Source: Geovibrio ferrireducens
GTDB lineage: Bacteria > Chrysiogenota > Deferribacteres > Deferribacterales > Geovibrionaceae
Reading direction: 5' to 3'
DNA length: 64,000 nt
NCBI RefSeq assembly: GCF_026226615.1
Contig: NZ_JAJAPB010000001.1
Span: 248,001 to 312,000, forward strand
Below, piece by piece: positions 25,916-35,797 of the stretch. The translations under genes and the position numbers were made by a program. Position 1 is the first letter of the stretch. Each line of letters starts with the position of its first letter. A model generated the notes under the pieces. The model ran no database searches. It worked only from the letters and a program-made list of their open reading frames with translations, and had not been told where the DNA came from.

Positions 25916-27037
25916 TTACCCGAAAAAATCCTTTATTTTATCAAACAGGGATCTGTCGGTTTTGTAGGTGTCTTCGTTGGAATCCGCCTCGAATTTTGCC
26001 AGCAAGTCTTTCTGTTTTTTAGTGAGTTTGGTGGGGATGATAACCTTGAGTTCTATGTACTGGTTCCCCACGCCGTAGCCCTGAACATCGGCGATGCCTT
26101 TTCCTTTGAGGGTTATGACATCTCCGGGCTGGGAGCCGGGCTTGATTTTTATTTCGTCTTTGCCTTCCAGTGTGGGAATTTCGATGGTTTTACCCAGCAT
26201 TGCATCCACGGCGGATAAGGGAAGTTCCAGATAGATGTCCCGTCCGTCACGGCGGAAGAATTTATGCTCCCTGACAGTTACCGCAATATAAAGGTCGCCC
26301 GCCGGGCCGCCGTTACGTCCGTGGTTGCCTTCGCCGCTGATTCTGATTGTCATGCCGTCTTCGATTCCTGCGGGAACTTTTACGCTGAGTTTTTTATGGA
26401 TGCGCTTTGCGCCTTCGCCTTTGCATTCCTTGCAGACATTTTTAATGACCTTGCCTGTTCCGCCGCATGATGAGCATGTGGTGGTTATGGCGAAAAGCCC
26501 CTGCCTGTTCTGGATAACGCCTGTTCCGCGGCATGTGGCGCATGTCTCTATGCCGCCGTCCTCCGCGCCTGTTCCGCCGCATTTGGTGCATTCCACAATA
26601 CGGGGTACGCTTACTTCTATATCACAGCCGAAAACGGCCTGTTCAAATTCTATTTCATGGCGGAGTTTGATGTCCCCCCCTCTGGTGGGGCGGCTTTTCT
26701 TCCGTGAGCGTCCTGCGGAGCCGAAAAAGTCGCCGAATACATCGCCGAAGAACTCCTCGAAAATGGTTTCCGCTCCTGCGCCGCTGAACCCGCCGGAACC
26801 TCCGGAGAATCCGTTGTTGTCGAAAACACGGCCGTACTGGTCAAACTGCGCTCTCTTCTGCGGATCGCTCAGTACTTCGTATGCTTCTGAGAGTTCTCTG
26901 AATTTTTCTTCGGCTTCCTTGTTGCCGGGATTGCGGTCGGGATGGTAATCCATCGCCAGTTTGCGGTAGGCTTTTTTGATTTCTGCTTCCGAGGCGTTCT
27001 TATTTACGCCAAGGATCTCATAATAATCTCTGCTCAA
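25916..27037 (-). CDS. dnaJ: Chaperone protein DnaJ
   Basis: 373 residues. J domain with HPD (residues 33-35), a Gly/Phe-rich linker ([13 protein letters not shown]), four CXXCXGXG zinc repeats ([32 protein letters not shown]) and C-terminal substrate-binding domains. It stimulates DnaK ATPase and delivers unfolded proteins. It is last in hrcA-grpE-dnaK-dnaJ and is separated from dnaK by 80 bases containing a hairpin. Confidence 0.98.
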   Translation of the reverse strand: MSRDYYEILGVNKNASEAEIKKAYRKLAMDYHPDRNPGNKEAEEKFRELSEAYEVLSDPQKRAQFDQYGRVFDNNGFSGGSGGFSGAGAETIFEEFFGDVFGDFFGSAGRSRKKSRPTRGGDIKLRHEIEFEQAVFGCDIEVSVPRIVECTKCGGTGAEDGGIETCATCRGTGVIQNRQGLFAITTTCSSCGGTGKVIKNVCKECKGEGAKRIHKKLSVKVPAGIEDGMTIRISGEGNHGRNGGPAGDLYIAVTVREHKFFRRDGRDIYLELPLSAVDAMLGKTIEIPTLEGKDEIKIKPGSQPGDVITLKGKGIADVQGYGVGNQYIELKVIIPTKLTKKQKDLLAKFEADSNEDTYKTDRSLFDKIKDFFG

Positions 27038-27080
27038 TGACTTATCCCCGTAAAAAGGCTGTTATTTAGGAAGGAAGTTA

Positions 27081-27104
27081 AAGGGAGCCTTTTACGGCTC
27101 CCTT
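27081..27104 (-). terminator. Hairpin between dnaK and dnaJ
   Basis: A perfect 9-base-pair stem AAGGGAGCC/GGCTCCCTT with loop TTTTAC, 14 bases after the dnaK stop. The following T-run is short, so it probably attenuates transcription or stabilises the dnaK transcript rather than ending it fully. Confidence 0.55.
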
Positions 27105-27117
27105 CTTATAAGTTATG

Positions 27118-29040
27118 TTATTTCTTATCGTCTTTTACTTCTTCGAAGTCCGCATCGACTACGTTTTCATCTTTTGCGGATGCTGAGGGCTCTTCTGCGT
27201 GCTGGTGTGCGCCTGCGTCACCCTGTGCATTCTGCTGCTGGGCAGCGTTGTAGATAACTTCCGCGAGCTTGTGAGAAGCTTCGGTGAGTTTTTCCACAGC
27301 GGCTTTTATGGCCTCAACATCTTCACCGCCCTGAACTGCTTTAAGCTCTTCCTTGGCGGATTCTATGTTGTTTTTGGTTGCTTCGTCAAGCTTATCCCCG
27401 TGGTCGGCGAGGGATTTTTCTGTGCTGTAGATAAGAGTGTCAGCCTGATTGCGGATTTCCACGAGCTCTTTTTTCTTCTTATCAGCATCAGCGTTGAGTT
27501 CAGCATCCTTAACCATGCGGTCAACTTCTTCATCGGAAAGACCGCTGCTGGGTGTTATCCTGATGGACTGTTCCTTGCCTGTTCCCTGATCCTTAGCGGC
27601 AACGTTCAGTATACCGTTTGCGTCAAGGTCGAATGTAACCTCGATCTGAGGGAGCCCTCTGGGAGCGGAAGGAAGACCCACAAGGTCGAAACGCCCGATG
27701 GATTTGTTGTCCGCAGCCATTTCACGCTCACCCTGGAAGACGCTGATGGTAACTGAGGTCTGGTTATCCGCCGCCGTTGTGAACACCTGACTTTTCCTTG
27801 TGGGGATTGTGGTGTTTCTGGGGATGATTTTTGTCATCACGCCGCCGAGGGTTTCAATGCCGAGTGAAAGGGGTGTTACGTCAAGAAGAAGAACATCCTT
27901 CACATCGCCTTTGAGAACCGCACCCTGAATAGCCGCACCGACAGCAACCACCTCATCGGGGTTGATGCCTTTGTGGGGCTCTTTGCCGAAGAAGGCTTTA
28001 ACCTTCTGCTGAACAAGGGGCATTCTCGTCATACCGCCGACAAGGATAACCTCGTCAATGTCAGATGCTTTGAGACCGGCATCCGCAAGGGCTTTGCGGC
28101 AGGGCTCAAGGGAGTTATCAACCAGATCCATAACGAGGGATTCCAGCTTGCTTCTGTTCATTTTCACCACAAGGTGCTTGGGGCCTGTCTGGTCTGCGGT
28201 GATGAACGGAAGGTTGATCTCCGTTTCTGTTGAGCTTGAAAGCTCATGCTTGGCTTTTTCAGCGGCTTCTTTAAGCCTCTGGAGCGCCATTTTATCGTTT
28301 CTGAGGTCGATTCCGTTTTCTTTTTTGAACTGGTCGATGAGGAATTCCACTATGCGCATGTCAAAGTCGTCACCGCCGAGGAATGTATCACCGTTGGTTG
28401 ATTTAACTTCGAAAACGCCGTCACCGAGTTCAAGGATAGACACATCGAAAGTACCGCCGCCGAGGTCATAGACCGCGATTTTTTCATCGTGTTTCTTATC
28501 CAGACCGTAAGCGAGAGCCGCCGCTGTGGGTTCGTTTATTATACGGAGAACGTTAAGCCCCGCAATTTTGCCCGCATCCTTTGTCGCCTGACGCTGAGCA
28601 TCGTTAAAGTAGGCAGGAACAGTTACAACAGCATCCGTTACGGTTTCGCCGAGGTAGTCCTCTGCTGTTTTCTTAAGCTTCTGGAGTATCATAGCGGAGA
28701 TTTCGGGCGGAGCGAATTTTTTATCCTTAACCTGAACCCACGCATCACCATTGTCAGAAGGGACAATGCTGTAAGGGAGAACTGTTTTCGCCTTTGCAAC
28801 CTGAGGAGCGTCAACCTTGCGTCCGATAAGCCTTTTAATGCTGAAAACCGTGTTTTCGGGGTTTGTGATCGCCTGTCTTTTCGCAAGCAGACCCACAAGC
28901 CTGTCTGAATCTGTGAATGCAACAACAGAGGGAGTTGTGTTCATGCCCTCCGCATTTGCGATAACTTTCGGCTGACCGCCTTCCATTATGGCCACGACCG
29001 AGTTTGTCGTGCCGAGGTCTATACCGATTACTTTGCTCAT
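27118..29040 (-). CDS. dnaK: Chaperone protein DnaK (Hsp70)
   Basis: 640 residues. Signatures: [13 protein letters not shown] at the N-terminus, [29 protein letters not shown] and [11 protein letters not shown] in the ATPase domain. These are followed by the substrate-binding domain ([19 protein letters not shown]) and a helical lid with a Gln/Ala-rich disordered tail ending [15 protein letters not shown]-driven protein folding. Start ATG with a strong AGGAGG site. Confidence 0.99.
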   Translation of the reverse strand: MSKVIGIDLGTTNSVVAIMEGGQPKVIANAEGMNTTPSVVAFTDSDRLVGLLAKRQAITNPENTVFSIKRLIGRKVDAPQVAKAKTVLPYSIVPSDNGDAWVQVKDKKFAPPEISAMILQKLKKTAEDYLGETVTDAVVTVPAYFNDAQRQATKDAGKIAGLNVLRIINEPTAAALAYGLDKKHDEKIAVYDLGGGTFDVSILELGDGVFEVKSTNGDTFLGGDDFDMRIVEFLIDQFKKENGIDLRNDKMALQRLKEAAEKAKHELSSSTETEINLPFITADQTGPKHLVVKMNRSKLESLVMDLVDNSLEPCRKALADAGLKASDIDEVILVGGMTRMPLVQQKVKAFFGKEPHKGINPDEVVAVGAAIQGAVLKGDVKDVLLLDVTPLSLGIETLGGVMTKIIPRNTTIPTRKSQVFTTAADNQTSVTISVFQGEREMAADNKSIGRFDLVGLPSAPRGLPQIEVTFDLDANGILNVAAKDQGTGKEQSIRITPSSGLSDEEVDRMVKDAELNADADKKKKELVEIRNQADTLIYSTEKSLADHGDKLDEATKNNIESAKEELKAVQGGEDVEAIKAAVEKLTEASHKLAEVIYNAAQQQNAQGDAGAHQHAEEPSASAKDENVVDADFEEVKDDKK

Positions 29041-29087
29041 ATAAATGCCTCCTGATATATCTTTTACTTTTTTAATGCGTCCTTATC

Positions 29088-29119
29088 ACCGGAATCCGGA
29101 CATCCTGTCAGATTCCGGT
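29088..29119 (+). repeat. Lone h3-type hairpin between grpE and dnaK
   Basis: Stem ACCGGAATCCG/CAGATTCCGGT (one C-A mismatch) with the 10-base loop GACATCCTGT. The loop matches those of h3 hairpins in the elements at 31 kb and 37 kb, while the stem differs. It lies 17 bases after the grpE stop and may process or attenuate the heat-shock transcript. Confidence 0.75.
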
Positions 29120-29135
29120 TGGTGTGCAAAATGGT

Positions 29136-29678
29136 CTACTTCTTATTTACCTTTACCTTAACGGGGCGTATCACTCTGCCGTTGAGGGTGTAGCCATTCT
29201 GGAGAATCATGGTAACGCAGTTGTTTCCGTATTCATCCGTATTATCCAGCATGAGCGCCTCGTGGAATGCGGGATCAAACTCTGCTCCGGTTTCCAGCGC
29301 TATCTTTTCAAGCCCGTTTTTGCTCAGAGTCTCAAGCATCTGTTTCAAAGTGAGTTCCACACCCTGTTTCAGAGGGTTGTCCCCCTCAGCGTGCATAAGA
29401 GCCATTTCGAGGTTGTCCAGCACGGGGAGCAGGCTTTCCAGTATTTTCGTGCCCGCGAATTTTATTCTGTCCTCCGCCTCTTTCGCCATGCGCTTGCGGA
29501 AGTTATCGGCATCCGCAATTGCTCTGAGGGCATCCCCTTTCGCTTCCTCTGCCTGTTTTCTGAGAGTTTCGTTCTCTTCCTTCAGAAGCTCAAGCTCGCT
29601 CTTCTCCGCCGCAGGTTCCTCCGCAGCACAGTTTTCCGCCGCCTGTTCATCCAAAGTTTTTTTCTCGTCCGAATTCAT
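29136..29678 (-). CDS. grpE: Nucleotide exchange factor GrpE
   Basis: 180 residues: an acidic, coiled-coil N-terminal half (ELELLKEENETLRKQAEEAKGDALRAIADADNFRKRM), then the beta-wing domain with DNLEMAL, FDPAFHEALM and NGYTLNGRVIRPVKVKV. Releases ADP from DnaK. It lies 25 bases after hrcA and before dnaK. Confidence 0.97.
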   Translation of the reverse strand: MNSDEKKTLDEQAAENCAAEEPAAEKSELELLKEENETLRKQAEEAKGDALRAIADADNFRKRMAKEAEDRIKFAGTKILESLLPVLDNLEMALMHAEGDNPLKQGVELTLKQMLETLSKNGLEKIALETGAEFDPAFHEALMLDNTDEYGNNCVTMILQNGYTLNGRVIRPVKVKVNKK

Positions 29679-29703
29679 CTATATCCTCATTGTCGTTTAT
29701 TAC

Positions 29704-30732
29704 TTATTCAGAGAGCCTGTTGAGCATTTTGGTTATTATCTCGGATGTGCAGTCCACAATGGAGACAACCTTCGGATAGCTCATTCTTTTCGGGCCGATT
29801 ATGCCGAGGCTGCCCACCACTTTGCCGCCTCTGGAATAGGTTTTGGAGACAAGTCCGAGTTCGTTTATCTCCTCCTTGCCTATTTCTGAGCCCACGAAGA
29901 TCTGCACTCCGCTCTCAGTCATGCACTTGTCCAGTATTTCGCTGATGAAGTGCTTTTCCTCAAACATTCTGTATATCTCTTTTATTTTCTGGACATCCCT
30001 GAACTCCGGCATGTCCAGAACGTTTGAAGTCCCTTCCAGATATATCTCATGCCCGAAGTTCTCAACGGAAAAAACCCTCTCGCCGAGGGTGTACGCCCTT
30101 TCAAAAAGCTTGTCGAGGTGCTCCTTTCTGTCCTGCATCTCGCTGAGAATGTGTGTCTTTATCTCGCCCAGCGATTTATCGCCGAAGTGCTGGTTCAGGT
30201 AGTTGCTCACCCTTGTGAGGTCGTTTTTCTCCACCGGCTTTTCCATTTCCAGCATGAGGTTATGCACAATGCCGGATTTGGTGACAATCACCGCCAGAAC
30301 CGTGTATGCGTTAAACTGTAAAAATTCTATGTGTTTCAGATGCATTGTGTTCAGCTTGGGCGCAACAACGAAGCCCACCGCGTTGGTCAGTGTGCCCATT
30401 TTGCGGCTGAAATGCTGTAAGAAGCTGTTAACGCTGGTGGTTTGGCAGCCTTCCTGAAGTGAGGAGATTATGTCATTGTCCGGTGAGCCGAAAACCACCA
30501 GCTTGTCTATGTAATAGCGATAACCGTTGTCGGAGGGGATTCGCCCGGCGGAAGTATGCGGCTGGGTGAGATACCCCTTCTCTTCAAGGTCGCTCATTAT
30601 GTTGCGTATGGATGCGGCACTCAGCTGCAGCGGCCCGCTTTTGGAAATATAGCGGGAACCGACGGGCTCGCTGGTCTTTATGTATTCCTCAACGATAATT
30701 CTGAGTACCGACTCTTCCCTTTCGTTCAGCAT
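29704..30732 (-). CDS. hrcA: Heat-inducible transcription repressor HrcA
   Basis: About 342 residues from ATG at 30732, giving MLNEREESVLRIIVEEYIKTSEPVGSRYI, the usual opening of HrcA with its winged-helix DNA-binding domain. The longer frame would begin with TTG at 30783, inside the CIRCE operator, and is rejected. Later motifs HTSAGRIPSDNGYRYYID and VGSLGIIGPKRMSYPKVVSIVD are typical. HrcA binds CIRCE and represses the operon it heads. Confidence 0.96.
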   Translation of the reverse strand: MLNEREESVLRIIVEEYIKTSEPVGSRYISKSGPLQLSAASIRNIMSDLEEKGYLTQPHTSAGRIPSDNGYRYYIDKLVVFGSPDNDIISSLQEGCQTTSVNSFLQHFSRKMGTLTNAVGFVVAPKLNTMHLKHIEFLQFNAYTVLAVIVTKSGIVHNLMLEMEKPVEKNDLTRVSNYLNQHFGDKSLGEIKTHILSEMQDRKEHLDKLFERAYTLGERVFSVENFGHEIYLEGTSNVLDMPEFRDVQKIKEIYRMFEEKHFISEILDKCMTESGVQIFVGSEIGKEEINELGLVSKTYSRGGKVVGSLGIIGPKRMSYPKVVSIVDCTSEIITKMLNRLSE

Positions 30733-30772
30733 TTCAAGCTTTACCTGTTTTATCAATATCCTGTCAGTATTG

Positions 30773-30799
30773 TTAGCACTCAACCTTAAAGAGTGCTAA
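30773..30799 (-). promoter_or_regulatory. CIRCE operator
   Basis: A perfect TTAGCACTC-N9-GAGTGCTAA inverted repeat in the hrcA leader, four bases downstream of the -10 box. It is the canonical HrcA-binding site, so the hrcA operon is expected to be autorepressed and released on heat or misfolding stress. Confidence 0.97.
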
Positions 30800-30803
30800 A
30801 TAA

Positions 30804-30832
30804 AGAATAAGAGTTGAGCTCCGCACTGTCAA
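30804..30832 (-). promoter_or_regulatory. Sigma-70-type promoter of the hrcA operon
   Basis: Minus-strand TTGACA (30827-30832) and TATTCT (30804-30809) with exactly 17 bases between. The CIRCE begins 4 bases beyond the -10 box, so bound HrcA would block the transcription start. Confidence 0.88.
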
Positions 30833-31236
30833 GTGGTTTTTTAAGCTATACGCATAAAGGATTTAAGCTGTGATGAAAATGGCGTTTTGTGATTATGCAG
30901 GAAAGGAATATCAGCCTGATGCGGTTATGACTCCGGCAGATGAAATGAATGGGACTGCCGCGTCGCTTACGCTCCTCGCAGTGACGCTGAAAGCACAAAT
31001 GCCCCCAGGGACGGCAAATTTTGGATTGTCAAGACAGACGGGAGCACCGAACAGATGGCAAACATAGTAACACGCTTGTTCATATCTGTAACTTCCCCCT
31101 CTGGTCCCCCTTTGCCAAAGGGGGAAGTTATTGCAGTTAATAGCAAAACACCCTCCTTTTACAAAGGAGGGCTGGGAAGGATTTATGCAAATATATGCTT
31201 TTTTGTTTTTAAAAGAACTTTATCAACAAACAAAAA

Positions 31237-31331
31237 CGCTCCCAAGGATGGGAGCGCACCGTGTGTAGCGAAGGCTTGCTTCGCAAGCCGCGAGCGTGTG
31301 CGCAAATCCGACAGGATGTACGGATTTGCGC
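31237..31331 (-). repeat. Three-hairpin element, copy B
   Basis: In plus-strand order: h1 CGCTCCC/GGGAGCG with loop AAGGAT (31237-31256), linker CACCGTGTGTAGCGAA, h2 GGCTTGC/GCAAGCC with loop TTC (31273-31289), linker GCGAGCGTGT (31290-31299), h3 GCGCAAATCCG/CGGATTTGCGC with loop ACAGGATGTA (31300-31331). All three stems are perfect. Confidence 0.88.
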
Positions 31332-31350
31332 GGTAAAGTGCGAGACTCTC

Positions 31351-31383
31351 CCCGAAAGCAGCCGGTTATAAGCTGCTTTCGGG
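31351..31383 (-). terminator. Strong hairpin downstream of lpxC
   Basis: A perfect 12-base-pair stem CCCGAAAGCAGC/GCTGCTTTCGGG with a 9-base loop, starting 9 bases after the lpxC stop. No T-run follows on the minus strand, so it may protect the 3' end or be a Rho-assisted terminator. Confidence 0.5.
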
Positions 31384-31392
31384 TACGATCTC

Positions 31393-32295
31393 TTAAATCC
31401 CCTGAGGTTTCAGTTCAAGCAGTGAACCGAAGGCCGGAGTTTCCGGCTGTTCTATAATGGAATAGCAGTTCGTAGATTCAAGTAATGTTCTTGCGAAAAT
31501 GTTGTTGAGCATGTGGCCTGATTTGTAAGCCCTTACGTGGCCGTAGAACCTGTAGCCTATCAGGGAGATGTCTCCCAGAAGGTCGAGGATTTTGTGGCGC
31601 ACGAACTCATCTGTGTATCTGAGTCCTTCAGGGTTCAGAACACCGCTGCCGTCCACAACAACCGCGTTTTCGAGGCTGCCGCCTTTTGCAAGCCCCATGG
31701 CATGGAGAGCGTCAACATCTTTTTTGAAGCCGAAGGTTCTGGCTTTTGAAACATCTTCAATGAAGCCGCCGTCGGAGAAGTTGAAGTATGCCTTCTGCTC
31801 CTGCACGAAGTTATCATCAAATGAGATGCCGAAAGTCACCTTGAAGAAGCGCGAGGGGATAAGCTCTATCCATTTATCGCCTTTTTCGATGATGATTTTC
31901 TTCTTAAACTTAAGGTATTTCCTTTTTATGTTAAGTTCCTTGACACCCGCTTCCCTTATCATGCCGACAAAGGGGTATGCGCTTCCGTCAAGTATGGGCA
32001 CTTCTGTTCCGTAAACATCAACAAGGGCATTGTCCACACCGAGACCGTAAAGAGCGCCCATAAGGTGCTCAATGGTGGAGATGCTCCCCTTGCCGCAGTT
32101 TATGCTTGTGGCAAGCTGTGTGGAGGTCACAGTATAAGGACTGGCTTTGGTATATGAGGAGCCCTGAATATCAGCACGGCGGAACATAACGCCCGTCTCG
32201 GAATATGAAGGGTTTACAACAACCTGAATGGTCTCCCCTGAGTGAAGCCCTATGCCTTCAAATGTAATTCTGTTATTGAGTGTAGTCTGAAACAT
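31393..32295 (-). CDS. lpxC: UDP-3-O-acyl-N-acetylglucosamine deacetylase LpxC
   Basis: About 300 residues from ATG at 32295, chosen because GGAGG lies eight bases upstream and the protein then begins MFQTTLNNRITFEGIGLHSGE. The zinc motif STIEHLMGALYGLGVDNA and the FVRHKILDLLGD segment (zinc His/Asp) are intact, as is HMLNN near the C-terminus. First committed step of lipid A synthesis, which indicates an LPS outer membrane. Follows dnaB on the same strand. Confidence 0.96.
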   Translation of the reverse strand: MFQTTLNNRITFEGIGLHSGETIQVVVNPSYSETGVMFRRADIQGSSYTKASPYTVTSTQLATSINCGKGSISTIEHLMGALYGLGVDNALVDVYGTEVPILDGSAYPFVGMIREAGVKELNIKRKYLKFKKKIIIEKGDKWIELIPSRFFKVTFGISFDDNFVQEQKAYFNFSDGGFIEDVSKARTFGFKKDVDALHAMGLAKGGSLENAVVVDGSGVLNPEGLRYTDEFVRHKILDLLGDISLIGYRFYGHVRAYKSGHMLNNIFARTLLESTNCYSIIEQPETPAFGSLLELKPQGI

Positions 32296-32424
32296 TTGTG
32301 TGTCCTCCAGTGACACAGGAAATAGAGCAATAACTGTGCCAAAGGCTGGATCCCTTGATTTAGCGGGCTTTCTGATCAAATCATGTACACAATGTACAAC
32401 AGATCAGAAAAAATGTATGATTTT

Positions 32425-33768
32425 TTATACATACCCCTGAACAACATCCCTGAACTTCATGTATTCTCCCACGAACTCAAGGCTCACTGTTCCGGTGGAA
32501 CCGTTTCTGTGTTTCGCGATGATTATTTCAGTTATGCCGGTCTTCTTCTCTTTATTGTAGAAGTCGTCCCTGTAAAGGAAGATAATAATATCCGCATCCT
32601 GCTCTATCGCACCTGATTCACGAAGGTCGGAGATAAGCGGGCGTTTGTCTATCCTGCTTTCCACACCCCTGTTAAGCTGAGAAAGGGCGATTATGGGAAT
32701 GTCCATCTCCTTTGCCAGCGCCTTGAGCGATCTGGAAATATCCGCGATCTGCTGTTCCCTGCTTTCCGTCTTGTGGGAGCCCATAAGCTGAAGGTAATCC
32801 ACAATAACAAGATCAAGCCCATTTTCCCTTTTCAGCCTGCGGCACTTCGCGCGGAGCTCCATTGCGGTTATAGCCGGAGTGTCATCCAGAAAAAGCCCCA
32901 GATCGCTGAGCTCCCCCGCTGCGGCGGTGAGCCTTGTCCATTCATCATATGAAAACTTACCGGAACGGAGCTTGTTTGAGTTTACACCCGCCTCACCTGA
33001 GAGAAGACGCTGAACAAGCTGCTGAGACGACATCTCAAGGGAGAAGAAGGCTACGTTGAACTTCTCCTTCCCTTCCCTGACGGATTTTGAACTGTTGAGG
33101 GCAACGTTAAGCGTGAAGGCTGTTTTACCCATACCCGGACGGCCTGCGATAATTATAAGGTCAGAGCGCTGAAAGCCGTTGGTCATCTGATCCAGATCTA
33201 TGAAGCCTGTGGGGATTCCGGTTGTATCTTCCTTGCGGTGATAGAGTTTCTCCAGCACCTCAAACGTGCGGTGCATATGCTCGCCGATGGGTAGAACATC
33301 CGCCTTGAGCTTCTGTTCGGCAAGGGAGAAAATCTTCTTTTCCGCGGCCTCCACAACCTCGGCAACATCATCCGTGCGGGTGTAGCAGTCCTCAGTCATC
33401 TCCACCGCAACACTAATGAGCTGGCGCAGGGTGGATTTGTCCTTAACTATATTTGCGTAATACTCGGCATTGGCGGAGTTGGGGATTATCTCCACAAGAG
33501 AGGAGATGTATTCCACCCCGCCCGCTCTCGGAAGTTCGTTCCGGTCGTTTGCGTAATTCGCCAGAGATATTATATCCACAGGCTTTCCGCCCTCGTGGAG
33601 CTTATAGACAACGGAATATATATACTGATGGATCGGGGAATAAAAATCCCCCGCTGTAAGCATGTGCAGAACCTTATCCGCCGCCTTGTCATCTATGAGG
33701 AGCGAGGCAATAACCGCCTGCTCCGCATCAAGACTGTGCGGCGGGACACGCTTTATATCATTCGCCAT
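32425..33768 (-). CDS. dnaB: Replicative DNA helicase DnaB
   Basis: 447 residues. N-terminal domain [18 protein letters not shown], then the RecA-like motor with Walker [24 protein letters not shown], the VIVDYLQLM Walker B and [10 protein letters not shown], ending with [13 protein letters not shown]. It unwinds DNA ahead of the replisome as a hexamer. The ATG overlaps the end of rplI by 11 bases, so the two are translationally coupled. Confidence 0.98.
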   Translation of the reverse strand: MANDIKRVPPHSLDAEQAVIASLLIDDKAADKVLHMLTAGDFYSPIHQYIYSVVYKLHEGGKPVDIISLANYANDRNELPRAGGVEYISSLVEIIPNSANAEYYANIVKDKSTLRQLISVAVEMTEDCYTRTDDVAEVVEAAEKKIFSLAEQKLKADVLPIGEHMHRTFEVLEKLYHRKEDTTGIPTGFIDLDQMTNGFQRSDLIIIAGRPGMGKTAFTLNVALNSSKSVREGKEKFNVAFFSLEMSSQQLVQRLLSGEAGVNSNKLRSGKFSYDEWTRLTAAAGELSDLGLFLDDTPAITAMELRAKCRRLKRENGLDLVIVDYLQLMGSHKTESREQQIADISRSLKALAKEMDIPIIALSQLNRGVESRIDKRPLISDLRESGAIEQDADIIIFLYRDDFYNKEKKTGITEIIIAKHRNGSTGTVSLEFVGEYMKFRDVVQGYV

Positions 33769-34201
33769 GAACCTCGACCCTGATCTCGGATTTGATGTCC
33801 ATATATATGTTTACCTTAACGGTATGTACGCCTGTTTCTTTTATGGGGTCTTGGAGGTCTATATCACGCTTGTCAACCTCAAGCCCTTCCGCCTTGAGAG
33901 CCTCGGCTATATCACTTGAAGTGATCGCGCCGTAGAGCTTGCCTGTCTCACCGCATTTTTTGCTCATTTTTATGCCGACTTTTTTCAGTTTTTCAGCCAG
34001 AGCCTTGGCATCGTCTTTTCTTTTCTGTTCCTTAGCGGCATCGTTCGCCTTCTGCTGGGCAAGTTTGGTCAGGTTCGCCTCGGTTGCTTCAACAGCAAGA
34101 TTCTGTTTAAAGAGGAAGTTTTTGGCGTAGCCGTCCTTTGCTTCCTTTATGTCGCCTTTCTTTGCGACGCCTTTGACGTCTTTAAGAAATATCACTTTCA
34201 T
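33758..34201 (-). CDS. rplI: 50S ribosomal protein L9
   Basis: 147 residues, full-length bL9: [31 protein letters not shown], a Lys/Ala-rich connecting helix, and the C-terminal domain with [15 protein letters not shown]. The usual bacterial order rplI-dnaB is kept, but rpsF, ssb and rpsR that often precede it are replaced here by recX. The start overlaps the recX stop region by 20 bases. Confidence 0.98.
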   Translation of the reverse strand: MKVIFLKDVKGVAKKGDIKEAKDGYAKNFLFKQNLAVEATEANLTKLAQQKANDAAKEQKRKDDAKALAEKLKKVGIKMSKKCGETGKLYGAITSSDIAEALKAEGLEVDKRDIDLQDPIKETGVHTVKVNIYMDIKSEIRVEVHGE

Positions 34202-34739
34202 CCATAAACCTCTCTAAATATTTTTCCGCTTCGTATATATCAAAGCCCCGTCTCATCATAAATCCGAGACACTTAGAACGGACAGATATTCTATCCTCAT
34301 CCCCTGTTTTTGCAAGATACTTTTTCAGCGCGTTTTCCATCAGGCCTGCGGTGTCTATTTCCCGCTTGTCCGCAACGGAGAGAACATAGCCCCGGTTAAC
34401 GTCCACACCCTTTTCACGGAGCTTTCTTATAACGGCATAGACCCCGAAGCCGGAGAGAAGTTTTGACACGACAAAATTTTCAGCGTAGCGCAGGTCATCG
34501 ATATAGCCCAGCTCTTTCAGCCGTTCTATGGTTTGCTCAGCCTCTTCCCGGCTGAACTTTGCAATAAGCTTCTCCCGCATGCTGTACTCCGAGTAGTCAC
34601 GCATGGAAAGAATTCTGAAAGCATAATCAAGGGGTGATCTATTCCTCTTCTTCTTTATTGAGCATTCCTCCGAGTTTCCACTCGTTTTCCTCGTTGTCGC
34701 TGGAGGACGATATACCGCGCATTTTGAGCGCGAAGTCAT
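34182..34739 (-). CDS. recX: RecX family regulatory protein
   Basis: RecX-type repeats are clear from [56 protein letters not shown] onward. RecX modulates RecA filaments, and recA lies 1.5 kb upstream. The start is unsure. The longest frame begins at 34739, deep inside pilT, and gives a 30-residue lead with no family likeness. The next ATG falls after the conserved SPLDYA segment. Between them an ATA codon (34664-34662) sits eight bases after a perfect GGAGG. The real gene probably begins near 34664. Confidence 0.85.
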   Translation of the reverse strand: MTSRSKCAVYRPPATTRKTSGNSEECSIKKKRNRSPLDYAFRILSMRDYSEYSMREKLIAKFSREEAEQTIERLKELGYIDDLRYAENFVVSKLLSGFGVYAVIRKLREKGVDVNRGYVLSVADKREIDTAGLMENALKKYLAKTGDEDRISVRSKCLGFMMRRGFDIYEAEKYLERFMDESDIS

Positions 34740-35775
34740 CCGGTTTTTTCGCCCATTTCATAGCCTCCTCAAAGGTGACGCGGCCTGAGCGGACATGGTC
34801 AATGAGAGACTGGTCAAAGCTCTGCGAGCCGTAGACCGAGCGCCCCTGCTCTATGAAATCTGTTATCTGGCGGGTTTTCATTTTATCCACAATGCATTCC
34901 CTGATTGTGGCATTGGAAACCATAACCTCAATTGCAGCCACCCTTCCGTGACCGTCTGATGTGGGGACAAGCCTCTGGGAGATAACGGCTTTTATTATGC
35001 CTGCAAGCTGAATCCTTATCTGTTCCTGCTGGTGGGGCGGGAAAACGGAGATTATCCTGTTTATGGTTTCGGGTGCGTCCAGAGTGTGAAGAGTGGACAT
35101 CACAAGGTGTCCGGTCTCTGCAGCGTGCATTGCGGTCTCTATGGTTTCAAGGTCGCGCATCTCGCCCACAAGTATGACATCCGGGTCCTGCCTCAGAGCG
35201 CGCTTGAGAGCCTCGGAGAATGAGTTGGTATCAGCACCGACTTCCCTTTGGGCGATGATGGAGTTTTTGTCCACATGCATGAACTCTATGGGGTCTTCAA
35301 CGGTGATTACATTCACGTATTTGTGAGTGTTTACATAGTCTATCATGGCCGCCAGAGTGGTTGATTTCCCGCTGCCGGTTATACCTGTAACGAGAACAAG
35401 GCCTCTGTTCTCCAGTGCGATTGTTTTTATGACTTCAGGGAGGTTAAGCTTTTCAATGTCGGGAATATCAATGGGGATCGCCCTGAAAACCATGCTGATT
35501 ACGCCGCGCTGGAGGAATGCGTTCACCCTGAACCGCCCCACCTTGGGGACTGCATAGGCGAAATCCGCCTCCTTCCCTTCTTTGAAGCGCTGCTTCGCAC
35601 TCTGAGGCATTACATCAGTGGCTATTTTGAGGGTGTCCTCAGCGTTCAGCTTAGGCAAACCCTGAATGGATTCCAGCAAACCGTGCAGCCTTACCGTCGG
35701 CGGTCTGCCTACCTTGAGATGGAGGTCTGATGCTCCCATTGCGACTGTTCTCTGGAGAATAGCATTAATGTCCAC
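34639..35775 (-). CDS. pilT: Type IV pilus retraction ATPase PilT
   Basis: About 378 residues. GTG at 35775 is preferred: GGAGG lies eight bases upstream and the protein begins with DINAILQRTVAMGASDLHLKVGRPP. Motifs: Walker A GITGSGKSTTLAA, Asp box, Walker B EALKRALRQDPDVILVGEMRD and His box HLVMSTLHT, plus the AIRNLIRE-like PilT segment replaced by AGIIKAVISQRLVPT. It powers pilus retraction and twitching. No other pilus gene is near. Its leader contains element copy C. Confidence 0.93.
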   Translation of the reverse strand: MDINAILQRTVAMGASDLHLKVGRPPTVRLHGLLESIQGLPKLNAEDTLKIATDVMPQSAKQRFKEGKEADFAYAVPKVGRFRVNAFLQRGVISMVFRAIPIDIPDIEKLNLPEVIKTIALENRGLVLVTGITGSGKSTTLAAMIDYVNTHKYVNVITVEDPIEFMHVDKNSIIAQREVGADTNSFSEALKRALRQDPDVILVGEMRDLETIETAMHAAETGHLVMSTLHTLDAPETINRIISVFPPHQQEQIRIQLAGIIKAVISQRLVPTSDGHGRVAAIEVMVSNATIRECIVDKMKTRQITDFIEQGRSVYGSQSFDQSLIDHVRSGRVTFEEAMKWAKKPDDFALKMRGISSSSDNEENEWKLGGMLNKEEEE

Positions 35776-35797
35776 GATTCTGACCTCCGATTTGATA

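Larger units (their letters stand above)
30833..31392. repeat. Gene-free region between hrcA promoter and lpxC, filled with repeats
   Basis: No supported gene. It contains a copy of the ACTGCCGCGTCGCTTACGCT type repeat (about 30953-30985), short inverted CCCCCTTTGCC...GGGGGAAG and CCCTCC...GGAGGG hairpins (about 31086-31175), the three-hairpin element (31237-31331) and a 12-base-pair hairpin before lpxC. A + strand open frame across this region matches repeat sequence and is not taken as a gene. Confidence 0.8.

Noticed and set aside
27199-27756. Plus-strand open frame opposite dnaK
   Set aside because: Shadow of a highly expressed gene with strong codon bias; no ribosome site and a low-complexity hydrophobic translation.
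30773-30783. hrcA start at TTG 30783
   Set aside because: It would place the start codon inside the CIRCE operator; ATG at 30732 gives the conserved HrcA N-terminus.
30870-31336. Small plus-strand open frames in the hrcA-lpxC gap
   Set aside because: Composed of interspersed-repeat sequence, without ribosome sites or recognisable protein character.
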